DNA of 64,000 nucleotides from Neodontobutis hainanensis (Eukaryota; Chordata; Actinopteri; Gobiiformes; Odontobutidae), in NCBI GenBank assembly GCA_024349245.1, contig JALDNG010000022.1:9977001-10041000 (forward strand), read 5' to 3'. Under the pieces are notes generated by a model that worked only from the letters and a program-made list of their open reading frames with translations, had not been told where the DNA came from and ran no database searches. Positions within the stretch are counted from its first letter, which is position 1, and every line of letters begins with the position of its first letter. The position numbers and the translations under genes were made by a program. Shown in pieces: positions 14,101 through 26,111 of this stretch.

Positions 14101-17100
14101 AGGGTCATTCTCATATTTAGAAACTGAACTTGGCATGTATAAACTGAAGAAATGTGTGGATAATGAGTTTTCACCGGGAATGCCTCATTTAAATCAATTT
14201 AATCGTGTCACTTACAATGTGACAAAAAGAATATGTCTTTTTCTGAGAGGATCAAGCATGAAGGCGCGGTTAAATGAGTGGATTAGGATATTCTTCTTTT
14301 TCTTTCGGCTGTTCCCTTCAGGGGTTACCACAGCGATTAGCCTCCATCTTGCCCTATCCCCTGCATCTTCTTCTCTCAAACCAACTACCTTTATATCTTC
14401 CTTCACTACAACCCAGGACCTTGTTCCTGTGAGGCAGGAGTGCTAACAACTCTGCCACTGTGCCTCCCAGGTGCTGTCCTCCTGCCCGGCAGTTCTAACC
14501 TCAGCATCCTTTGACCAGTAATATTCCCTATTCCTCCTTTGAACATGTGAGCTGTCCCTCTGATGTCCTCATTCCTGATCCTAGCCATCCTCGTCATTTC
14601 CAAAGAGAACCTTGTTTAGAGCCAAAAGAGGGACTTACTGACCCATTTACTGCCCACTTCCAGTGAGGTTGCTTGTTTCTGACCTAATCCACTCCCCATA
14701 ATCCTACAAGAGATGATCTTCCCTCAACATGCACTATTTCACTAAACTTGACAAAAAAACAACCGTCTGCTGCACAGGGTCTTAACAGTGACACAACTGC
14801 ATTACATGACAGGGTGACTTGTCACACAGTTGCACAACATCTACACTCCGTCCTCCTGCCGCCTCATTTTCCTGCAATTAAAAGACTTTGTGCCGTGACT
14901 GGGCAGTTTGAAAGCGAGTAGGGTCAAGCTTCTCTTTTTACTTTTGATACAATTTGTGTTTACAACATTATTTCTGCCTTCCAGGAAACCCTGCCCCATT
15001 ATTTAATATTAAAACAAATTTCCTGTCTCTCGCCTACACTGCAGGCTTTTCACACTGTGTGGCCGGGCATAACAGCTCGAAACACTTTTCCCCTTCAACG
15101 TTCGTCAACAAAGTCATAGTTTGTTTCTCTTACAGGGTGACTTGTAAGAGAAAGAATGTGTAAACTGGGGTTAAGCTGATGATAAAGTCAGTTACAATAA
15201 TAAATAATAAAAAAATGCAATAGTATGGCATCAGTTATATTGTTACTATATACTGTAGATTTATGCATTAGTAAGTCAGCTGTGTCCAACTCAATTTAAG
15301 GATGGACCACAGCGGGCATATTTAGTTTACTCAAAAAATACATTTACCTTTAACCACAACAAAAGCATAGGCTTCTTTACGCTTGTTACAGTGCTTAGTG
15401 AAGCAGGCACTGAAATGAGCATCAAGATATCACCGAGAGGGCGACCAGTGACAGGCAGAAAAAAGTGCCATCATTTATGTGTCAACATCAGCCATGTGGG
15501 AGGACAAGTTTATTGACATCTTGATGATCATCCTGGACCATTCTGCTTGCACTCATCGACTGCGACTCAACATACATTAGTCAGTAGCTTGGCTGGCCGC
15601 ATGTTTCATTTGTCAAGTAGAGGGACTAAGGTTCCTGTTGACAGTAGAGTAAAGATCTGCGAATGTGGCAGCCACAGGAGCTAATGTAGTATGTCAGCAT
15701 CACTGTGCACTCTTAAACATATAATACAGGATGTGCAATAGGATGTAGTAGCTCTCTGATTTCCCAGTTGGTATTCATCGTCTGTTCAACAAATGAATAA
15801 ATCAATTATTCCAGGAATAATGATAAGAAATTATTGCAGAAATAATGCCTTATTCCAGGAATCTATAAAAGCTAGAACTAAACTAGAGGCATTTGTGATA
15901 GTTATTGTCTGCCTAATAATGGCAGTAATGTACTGTATATAAATAAATTATGGTAAAATGCTTCTATTTTTTCCATATTAGATAATAAATAAATATATAT
16001 TACGAGTATTGTGGCATTTTTATTTTATTTTTAGATCATGGAAAAGATCATTTCACTTGCATGTATGGTTGTTTTATTGTTCTGAATGTGCTAATATTGT
16101 TCCACTAAGTGAACCTAATTTTGCAGTCCTGTCAATGCAGACGTGGACAGGCAAACACTTTAATAAATATTGAGCTCTGGATAATCTGTGGAAAAGTTGC
16201 TTGACCTCCATGGCTCATCACTGGCTGCATTGAGCATTACGTGGACTTAGGACTCTGCGTGTGGGAAGGATTACAATAATTACTGTTATTATATTCTCAG
16301 TCAGTGTAAAAGGCTATCACAGGCCTTAGCTAGTCTCGCCGGCACTCTTGACAGCTAAATTAAAAATATGCACTGCTGATGTGACCCTGGATGATTGATC
16401 TGACTCTTGGGTGCATACAATCTCTTTCTTACTAAGGTAAAAACCTTGAATACTTACACCTCGAAGTGTCTTTTAAAATGGCCAATGGAGATTTGGAGCT
16501 TTGGCATCACAGGACGAATGATCTAACCTTGCCTGAGGCCAGACTTTGCACCTGTCCAGGCATGTATGTTTCCAGAGGTGAAAGTATATCTCTCTCACTG
16601 TCTCTAAAAAAGGCATATGCTAGCAGCGTTCCCCTGAGTTTTAGCACTTGGGACCCGAGGGAACGCCTGAGTGGAAAACCTCCCCAAAATCCCCAAGACA
16701 CTGATCCCTTATGATAATGTAACTGGTTTTGAGGTGTTGTTTACCAAAAGCCAAGTCACTTTACCCGCTAGCTGCCCGTGAACTCCAAAGCTCCCATAAC
16801 ATATCTACCACATATTAGATTCTAAATTAAAAATCAGGCAGCTGTGACACTTGATACATAGATGTGAAGGAATATCAAAGACTAGAGCAGGAACACATTT
16901 TAACATTACCGTCTGCGCAGGGAATGGTGGGAGACTTAGTTTCTTACCGTGAGCTGGATCAGGTGGGCCAAAGTCCAGATTGTATCTCAGGACATAAAAA
17001 TTATTCCATACATAGAGCTGGTTATCTCTGGGATTGTAATCCACAGCTGCAATATACTGGTACTGGTTGGGAAAGTGGATGTCAACGTATTCCCCACGGT

Positions 17101-20100
17101 TCTGCTTGGTGTTGTAAATGTAATCAATCAGACTCTTGCTGACCTCACTCTCATTGTCTTCATAGGTTGAGCGCACGACATAGAGTACTCCACAGATCAT
17201 GAATGCATTGGAGGCCGAGCGTTTATCATACGTTGTGTCCCATGTTGCCTCGAAACGTAAGGTGTAAGGGTTCAATTGGCTGATGACCATCATGCCGTTG
17301 TTCTGCTCTGTGGCATAAATGACCCAGAGGCCGTTCTCATCAACTGCCAGATCGATGTCCGTTTTCCCGCCCCACTTGTACGGCGATGTATCGTGGTAGT
17401 TGGCGTTGTTTATGATGGCTTCTCCGCTTTTGATTCGAGTCCGCAGATCAAACTTGACAATGTTGCGGGTCCGTTCCTTATTGAAAAACACAGCACCGTC
17501 ATAGACCACAAATCCGGTCCCATCTACTCGGTGAGGCAGCTTGTATGTGATGGTTTGCCTTGCATTTTGGAAATCGTCCAGCGAGGAATACTCAATAAGT
17601 GTGTCTGTCCTATAAGGAGTCCAAGGCATAAAGTAGATTTTGTCACCGGCTTGCAGTGGGTCTTTGCACCAGGCACCAGCTTGTTGCTCCGCTTCAAAGA
17701 GAAATGAAGGATCACCAACAGCTTTCAGACTCCCAGGACAAAGAAAAACTAGTGGTAGAAGAAAAGTAAAACACATACAGGTTAACATGTGAAAATAAAC
17801 TTGAAAAATAAAATAAAAAAGCAAAATAAATCATTTTATTCTCTGTATCCAGTTTGTCTAATGGGTTGTCCATGAGGAGTGGGGACAGACACACAATAAA
17901 AAGTGGCCAAAACACAACTAAGACTATAGCTAATAAGTGTTACGCAAGGAGGTTGGTATTGTGCATAGAAAGAAAAGTAACAGAACTGGAGGTTATTAAG
18001 CAGAATGTGTATATATAGAAATTACAATGTCTGAAACAAAAAGAAGCCTCCTAGACATCTACTGTTGGGAGTAAAACACAAATGAGGGGAAACCAAAAAA
18101 AGTTTACATAAATAAAACAAAAAACAATTGGTCCTGTAAACAAAAAAAATACTGCAGCCAACTAATGTCACTTGGCAACAAGACGGGAGGTTATGAGAGA
18201 GCAGGAGTCGACACAGTCTGCAAAATGTTTATGTGGACTTAGAAGTGTGTTGGTAACACCACCGTTTCTACACCTGTGGCGCTTGTCATTATGAAGTGGT
18301 GCAAATGTCACAACCATTGAAATGTGAAGAACTTAGTCAAGTAAGGGTCTGTTGAGGTGTTTGGTTGTTACACTGAGGCATTGGAGGCATTCAACTTGAC
18401 AGAGGAAAGAGCAGCAAGTGGTCAGGTGAGAATAATGGGGAGAAGAGTGAGAGATGTGGGCTCAAAGAGGAAAATAGGGGACAGTAAAAAAGCATTAGCT
18501 TTGAAGAACAAGGGCCAAGAACCACTGTTACCATGGCATGCTATGGAAAGGGGTTTAGAAGCCAGGCAATATGAGATTTTGCTGAGTTGCAAAAGCACCC
18601 AGGGAGAATGAGAAGAGGAAGACCCTGTGGACTACAGCCAACATGCCCCCATTTACATTTTGGCTGCTTCTGTGCTGTCTTTGCAAAGGCCAGACTCACT
18701 TCCCTTTTTGCACTACAAAGGCCATTAAAATTACAGTTGGGGCTAATCTGAAGATAAGGTCTGTGATGGGCTTGTACGGGCCACCATGGGGAAAAAGGTA
18801 GTTTTACAACCAGATGCCACAAAACAAGGAGCTAGGGTTTGGAACGTGTCTGTTATTTACCTTTTTGCTCCACTTCTATTTTAAGCGTTGGAAGAGAGAA
18901 TGAAAGGGGTGCAAGGGGAAAAAGAAGAGATTAATATGTATTAACTATTATAGCTATGTGATTACAACAGACATTGACAAAGTCCAAGGAGCCTATTAAG
19001 AAAAGGTAAGGAGTTAGTGAGAACAGTGGCATTCAGCTGTTAAGGCCCTGTCTTTGATAAATGAGAAGTTAGAAAACTGTTCATCAATTCATTTACAATT
19101 TACAGTGGTGGATGTTTTTTAATTACTAATATGTATAATAATCAAATACACTAATATTCAAATATAGCATAGGTTTTTGTGTAAAATAATTTATTAAATT
19201 AATAATTTGTTCTGGGTTTGAGCCATTAAGCCATAAAGTGTTTTTTTGGAGACATTTAGTCCTTAATTTAACCTATTTCAGACAATGTCTGTTTTGAGGG
19301 AGACGTGGTAAACCCGTCAGAATCAAGCATCCAGTTCAAGACCAACAACTACACTCTCAAATGTGTGTCTGTGTTTTTTTTTTTTTTTGTCAAATGACCA
19401 GCTTGCAGCATTTGAACAGCATGGTCTTCTATGATGGTCTTAAGTTACTAAACTACAGCATGTTGGTAACTTCATAGTGAACCAGTACATCCTGACCAGG
19501 GAGAAAAAAACCTAGTATGCAAGGCATTTGAACTGGTATCAGTCAAAACAATTGTATTATCACTTTTCCCATTAGGTATAAGTTTTTTTGCTTAATAGGG
19601 TTATTGTTACTTTACAGTTACATCTACAAACACATTTTTTTCCATTATTGTTAATATGCTAAACATTTTGAAACCATTCTTCAATATCCACCCACCACTG
19701 CAAACCTTTTATTGAAGCAGCACCGAAAAGGCACAGTTTAAATTAATCCCCTTTGTTAAATGAAAATAAACTACAAGAAGCCAAAACTGGCTTGGTGTTG
19801 TTATCTTAATTTAACAACTTTAAAATGAACTTTACTTGGCCTTATCAAGGAAACAGGTAATCAGTGTTAATCACTGGACCAAGATCTATTTCTAAAGCAC
19901 TGGCAGTTGAAACACAAATTAATTCAGCAATACAACTTCATTATTTGACTCTTTTTTTCTTTTTTTCGTCCTTTTGGGTGCAATGCTTCCATACATTATA
20001 AAAAAACATATTAAACAAGGCACTCAGATTTACTAAAACATTGCCCAAGCAATTATTCAGATCAATTATTGTTTCTTAATAAATTATGTGCAAAACTGAA

Positions 20101-23100
20101 TTAACCTTTTATGCATTAACATTTTGCAGAAACAGTAGGGAAACAATAGAGCTAGTATCCTCCATTAGACATACTGTATGTTACATGTAAGAATAGACAT
20201 ATGTTACACATATCAGAAGCCAGGGTCAAACTACTTTTTTAAATACAATTTAGTGTTTTGTCTTGAAAGTCAAAAGTACATCTGATTGTGTAGAGTGACC
20301 CAGGCTTTTGTGAGCAAAATAAAAGCAATGTAAAATACAGAAAAAGCAAGTCATTCTGCAGAAGAAACGCAACAGTCCTTCTGCTAACAAAGAGATAAAC
20401 CATTGTCAAGAAGCAAACAAATTAACAACAGTTGTGTCCTCGGCGTAAGACAACAGGCAAAAAATCAACAGAGAGAAGCAGCGTGAGTCTGAAAGGGAAA
20501 ACACAAGGCATGACGAGGTGCCTGATGACATTAGAAGACATGTATAAAGAGTAGAATAGAAGTAAGTGTGACAAGCAATGTCAGATATGTGATGGTTTCC
20601 TGGAAATTGCACAAGGGAAAGGAAGAGAGTCAGTAGTTCAATATAGTAACATTCAGAAACAAACATGACACAACCCAGCCCACACAACCCTAAAGAACTA
20701 AAAAGTGCAAGACATTAAAGACGAACTATAAGTTGCCTCATGCTAAGGATGTCTGCAGTCAAGTGCACATTCTCCATTATTAATACAAATATGAATTTAA
20801 AACATGATATAATCTACAATGTATTAGTAAAAGGATAATGAGTCGCAAAAATCCTACAGGGTATGCAAAGCTAAACTTCATAGTCACCATCTCTTTTATA
20901 CAAAGATGAAGGCTTACTTGCATTAGCATGTTATGGAAAATGAAAATATAAGCATTGATGATGCCTTGCCCACTTGCACGGCTGAGCACTTTTATAAGGA
21001 ACAGGGATGGTAGGTAAAATGAGGATCTGAAGTCTTGTGCTGTTTGAATATAGCGAGCACAGAACAGCCCTAATAAAGAAACATCTTGACTTTTATGTTG
21101 TCTGATTCAAGCAATTACAAGAGCCAATTCAGAGTGTGACTCAGTGCCAGGTGGAGGCAAATTTTACATCCTTGGCTGGAACATGAAGATAATGTTGCTA
21201 ATGAGGGCAGTTCATGACAGGAACCAAATTATGGAGCCAAAAGGAAGAAAATGGTGGAAATGTAGGCAATTTCTTTGAAAAAGCAATTGAAAAAAATCTC
21301 TTGGCTCATTATGCCAAGACTAGTTTATTATTTATTCTTCGATAATGAAAATAACATCGGCTGGTGTGGTAAACTACTGGGTGTATTTAAGAGACAGAAG
21401 CAGCCGTTGCTTTGGTCAAAAATGAGGACACTGTCTACTGCCCTGTCGCTGATCAGCTTAATAGGGATTTAATATGTTGTCTTACAAAAACAACTTCTCA
21501 AGTCTTGTATCTCCGCAAATCCGTCAGATCCTAAGCCCCTGAACCGCTGTAGTTGTGGCACTCACAAATCTTGATATTTGGCAAACATTCTCTCATTTGT
21601 AAACTGCAGCAGACTGTACTAAACATGTAAGTCGTTCGCACAGATGTGAAACGCTGACTAAATTATGGACAAGTGCCTTCCTTTGGATTATTCTGACTGC
21701 AGAAACTGATTAGATATGATAAATAGGGGAAAAAAGAGAGGATTGGTGCAAGGAACATAACAACACAAGACTGCCTAGGAATCACAATATATAGATTTGA
21801 ACAAAACACACTTTGGGCTCAAGTAGGAAAAGGCTGGACTGGGCTTGTGTGGACTGAATCAGACGGGGAGAACACTAAGCACTTACCGGGGCAGTTGCGA
21901 TAGGATACATTCTGTGTTCTTGATCCTATTCTGGTTGGGCATGGACCTTGAGAAGCAAAAACATGGGGCTACAGACATGCATGTTTGAAATTGGTTTGAG
22001 TGAAGTGGACCTGCGTAGAATGTCATTTTGCCTGGACTCAAGCTTTAGGTAGACGCTATTTCAGAATGTTTTCTTGGTGTAGAAGGATTAGGCAAAAAAA
22101 CAACAAAAAAAAACAATGATAACAGCAGATGGACATAAATGAACCTTCAGGCAGATCCTGCTATTAAGGCTTGAGGTATCACAGCAGGACAAAGGATCAA
22201 TACACCACTTAACTATGAGGCAGGTTCGCTCTAAACAGTCAAAAACACTGCAAGTAAAAGCTGCTGTATTTGGCCATGCTAAAAAAGGTGCTTTCCAATA
22301 CTTATTTCTTATTTCGCTTTTAATCACAGGTGCTCGAAGCCTCTGAGAGGTTAACCTTTAAGGTGTAATGAGTTTCACCATCTAATGATGTTCACTAATG
22401 CATTTTGATTCACCACTAAGGGGGATACTCGGACAGGTATGCTAGGAATGAGCAATGTAGAAGACATGTGCTGTAAAATGTGTGAAAAGGCTAGATATGT
22501 AAAGCTAATTATTAATATTTGAATATTTATATTTACATACCTACAAACACTGCCAAATACAAAAATCTCCCTGTCATACTCACTCTAATTATTTCAGTTC
22601 TACCTCATTAGAGATTCTGGCTATTCATCTAAATCTTTGTCATTAATCAGTTTGTAAAGGTTACACAAGGGAATTTTCTCACAAATTGCAAATGAACACA
22701 GAGACATAAAGGACAAAGGGGAAATTTAATGCAAAGAGCAATCTAAAGATTATTTGGTGGATGATTTGGGATGAATAATTTAACAGGTGACAAGCAGAGA
22801 GAATGTGAACACGATCGCTTTTGATGAAATTATTAACTTGTTGACTTACAAGTGCAGCCTGTTACATAATGAAACATCTGTTAGCACATCTTCACACCTG
22901 TTGTATGGGTGTATATTAAGCCATCAAGGTGATTCTTTTCTTTCTGCCTAACAGACTGCCCTGGAGTGATCAAGCTCTGACTTGCCATCATAAACGTCAG
23001 CTTCCCTGCTGCCTCCCTCGATTCTACTAGTTCATAGGCTCAAAACACTGGCTCACTGGAAACACGGTGAGCACATCAATAATAAAGGCAGTACAGAAGA

Positions 23101-26042
23101 GGACCACAGGCCATATTTCATGAAAAGTTCATAGTGTGACACAGATGGAGGATGAGACAGAGGAAAAGAGTGCTGTAAGGTGTGTCTGGACAAGGTAAGG
23201 GGAAAAAAAGAAAAAACGGGAAACGGGAAATGTAATAATGGCTCAGAAAACAGAGAGAAGCCAGTGAATTAATTCAAGAGAAATTAAGGGTGGGGTCATG
23301 GGGGTGGTGAATGAAGAGGGTGTGGATTCAATTCATGACAGAAGGCTCATACTTACTGTAGGGTACACACTCATACTGGACCTCCAGGTACTTGTATGTT
23401 CCTGGGCAAGGGTCGGGGAAGACGTCCGAACCAGTAATCACAATGCACTGGGTTCGATTGTTGCATCTAGTAAAACAAAAATAATAAAAAAAGATTATGA
23501 AGACTTGGGTGCCTGAAAACACACAGACACACACAGAAACAGCATTTACTAAGTAACAAAAGTGCGATGAAGTGCTTTTACCACAAGCTGCAGCTATCCT
23601 ATTTAGTCTGTTAGCAATAAAGTCAGGGTCAACTTCAGTGCTTTTCACTCAGCGCTCGTCTGTGTTCTTCAGCGTGTACGGTGTAAAAGAGAGGCTTTGT
23701 GAGCTGCACACTTCGGCAAGTCGTTTTCAAGAGTTCACATCAGCTATTTCATTGTTTTAGAGAATCTAAAAAGCTAAGTGTCATTTTTCTTAACATAAAG
23801 TAATATTACCCAACAGCTATAGACAGGTTCGGATTGACTGCCAAATGTGTGTTATTTACAAGGAGACAATGTGTGCCATTTAATTAATGTGAACACTTGG
23901 ATGAAACAAGGTAATTTTAATTTGCAGATGTGGGAAGGTGTTGGCAAATTAAAATCCACTCTAGGAAAATATCATACAAATCCTTGAGCATTAAAAACTG
24001 AATGTCAAGAGAGACTTATAGTTATTTAACTTAGTTCCCCAGGCTGAATTACCAAATAATCAGCTTTCAAAAACGCTGTTTAAGAAGGATGTTCTCTGTA
24101 CAGTTCTCACATCAGTCTCTAAAGCTGTAAATGTACATCGTGCCACCCATTCATTTAAAAACGCTTTTGTCCAGTGGTTTAAACATGAACAGGAGACTGC
24201 TCTAAAATCTGAGGAATTTCAGGTGATCACCCGTTTTCTGAAACCATGATAGTGACATCAATACCCTGAGCAAGACATGTCTGCTACCAGTGGGACTCGA
24301 AATGCTATTGGCAATGTGAGGAGCCCGATCAATAAATATGTTCTGCTGATTTAGCAGAGGCCAGAGACAATATTTGTTTCTTTTGACAGACCAGTGTGCC
24401 CATTTACAGCCGATCATTAGAAAATGTATTACTGGTAGCATTGTATTGCGCTCTGGGTTCTGCTGTTTTGTTTTGGGCGGCTGGGGTAATCACTGCTCTG
24501 TGTCCAAATGTTATTAATATAATATTAGGTGTTTTAGTGGAACAGGGAGTGCTGCTACTCTGGAGGTGTGGAGAACAGGACAGAGACAAAAGGCGGAGAA
24601 ATTGGTGTTATTTTGGCTTTGAAACAGCCACAGCTGCATAGCACCATTGAGTGCAATGAATCATTACAGTAAAACACACCACTTCTGTGTTCAAAAGCCG
24701 ATAAACAAAAATGTAAGACAATAGTTAAAGAAGAAGGCATATGCACTACTTTTGAAGGTAGAAGATATTTCTCCACTAAACCAAGAGACTTTCATTCCTT
24801 GGATGAGGAGCAATAATAATAGTATGAACAATAATGCTCATTAAAGAACTTATGGAACTTATGGAGCCATTTATGGCTTTCAACTTTTTTTTTAATCCAA
24901 AAATGTGTTTGTTTGCTTGAGCTTATTTGGATTTTCTAACCTCTAATGTGGTATACAGAAAAGAACATCTGCATTGTTTTATTTGTTTTTAAGGAAAATT
25001 TATTGTGGAATTAGGTGTACAGCTATTTATTTCATATTTTATGTGGTTATATATCTCCTTCAAAGCAAAGTTGACAGTGCTTTCTGATACATAGCCCTAA
25101 TTCTAGCGGTGTGAAGCAGGAATGTCCTGATCTAGGGGCTTGTGTGACTCTGATTCCATCTCATCTGTGAAACCTCAGGCTTCTCGTGAGACCAATTAAA
25201 TAAAGCCCTAACGACCTGTACTATGCATAGTCATAGGCCTCAATTTGTCGGCTTGAGCCTCTTATTGAAATTCCTTCCATAGAAAGTTCAATGTTTAGGC
25301 CTTCCCAAAGTGCACACTAATCTATCTTTTGATACTCTAAGGCAATATAGTAATTAATCATGTACATAATGAATATTAAGTCAAAGGAAGCTTTTCTCTA
25401 CTTTTCTTTCCACAGTGAAACATTCCTACACCGATTGATCAACAGCATTTTACAACAGCAACAGAAAGAAATACTAATTTATTCAATCCATGTTCGAGGC
25501 AATAATTACCAAGTGTAATGGAAGCTCATTATAATGGATTTATTATTTCAGTCAAAATTTGCTGCAAATGTGTTCCGCTTTTAGCTCATTTTAAGAAAAC
25601 ACACTGCTCATTTTCTGTTCAGGAAACTACTGATTTTACTTTCAATCGCAAAAATTAGTAGACATCCTTTTTATTGCGAAAGTAAGTCAAAGCTGTCCTG
25701 GCTTTGATTGCATCTATTTTCCTCAACTGGCCCGTTAATCACCCTGAGTTTTTTTTTCAAATGTAATCCCATCACATCCCTGACCTTTTGGGAGAGGCTC
25801 ACATCAGTATAATTAAACTGACATAAAAATGCTACAGAGATCTGATGCAAATATGTGCACTCCCCGTTGAGAGCATGGAAAGTGCAGCTACAAAAACTCC
25901 TCAGAGCATGTATCCACAATTTAACCTTTTCTCATCGTAAAACATGTTTGAAGAATAAGTGGATGAAAAGATATGCCATTAGTTATTATTAGGTGACAAA
26001 AAAATAAGGAAATGTTCACTTAGGTTAGATTTTGTATATATA

Positions 26043-26111
<69 letters not shown>

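Larger units (their letters stand above)
6240..16947 (-). other. adgrl2: Intron after the olfactomedin exon (10.7 kb), repeat-bearing
   Basis: Phase 1 intron. It holds most recognisable repeats in the window: a SINE at 12421-12583, a duplicated block at 12986-13309 and 14818-15128, an RTE-like LINE tail with an embedded SINE head at 14291-14616, a (CA)n tract at 11121-11172, a poly-A at 9244-9268, and two palindromic TTCCAGGAA sites near 15.8 kb. No in-phase exon with good sites was found. Confidence 0.85.

Noticed and set aside
14638..14682. Possible 45-nt in-phase exon (minus strand) with a GTAAGT donor after the olfactomedin exon
   Set aside because: The acceptor GGATTAG has a purine-rich tract upstream and it lies beside the LINE fragment. 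It was judged a chance pseudo-exon.
15354..15417. Minus-strand open segment (…HCNKRKEAYAFVVVKG) with an acceptor- and donor-like border
   Set aside because: The flank at 15285-15320 (GTGTCCAACTCA…GGACCACAG) resembles the ends of fish hAT-type transposons, so this is more likely eroded transposon DNA. The identity is too uncertain to list as a feature.
17276..17707. Long plus-strand open frame opposite the olfactomedin exon
   Set aside because: It is a shadow of the coding strand. The minus-strand reading is a clear olfactomedin domain, and the plus reading resembles nothing known.
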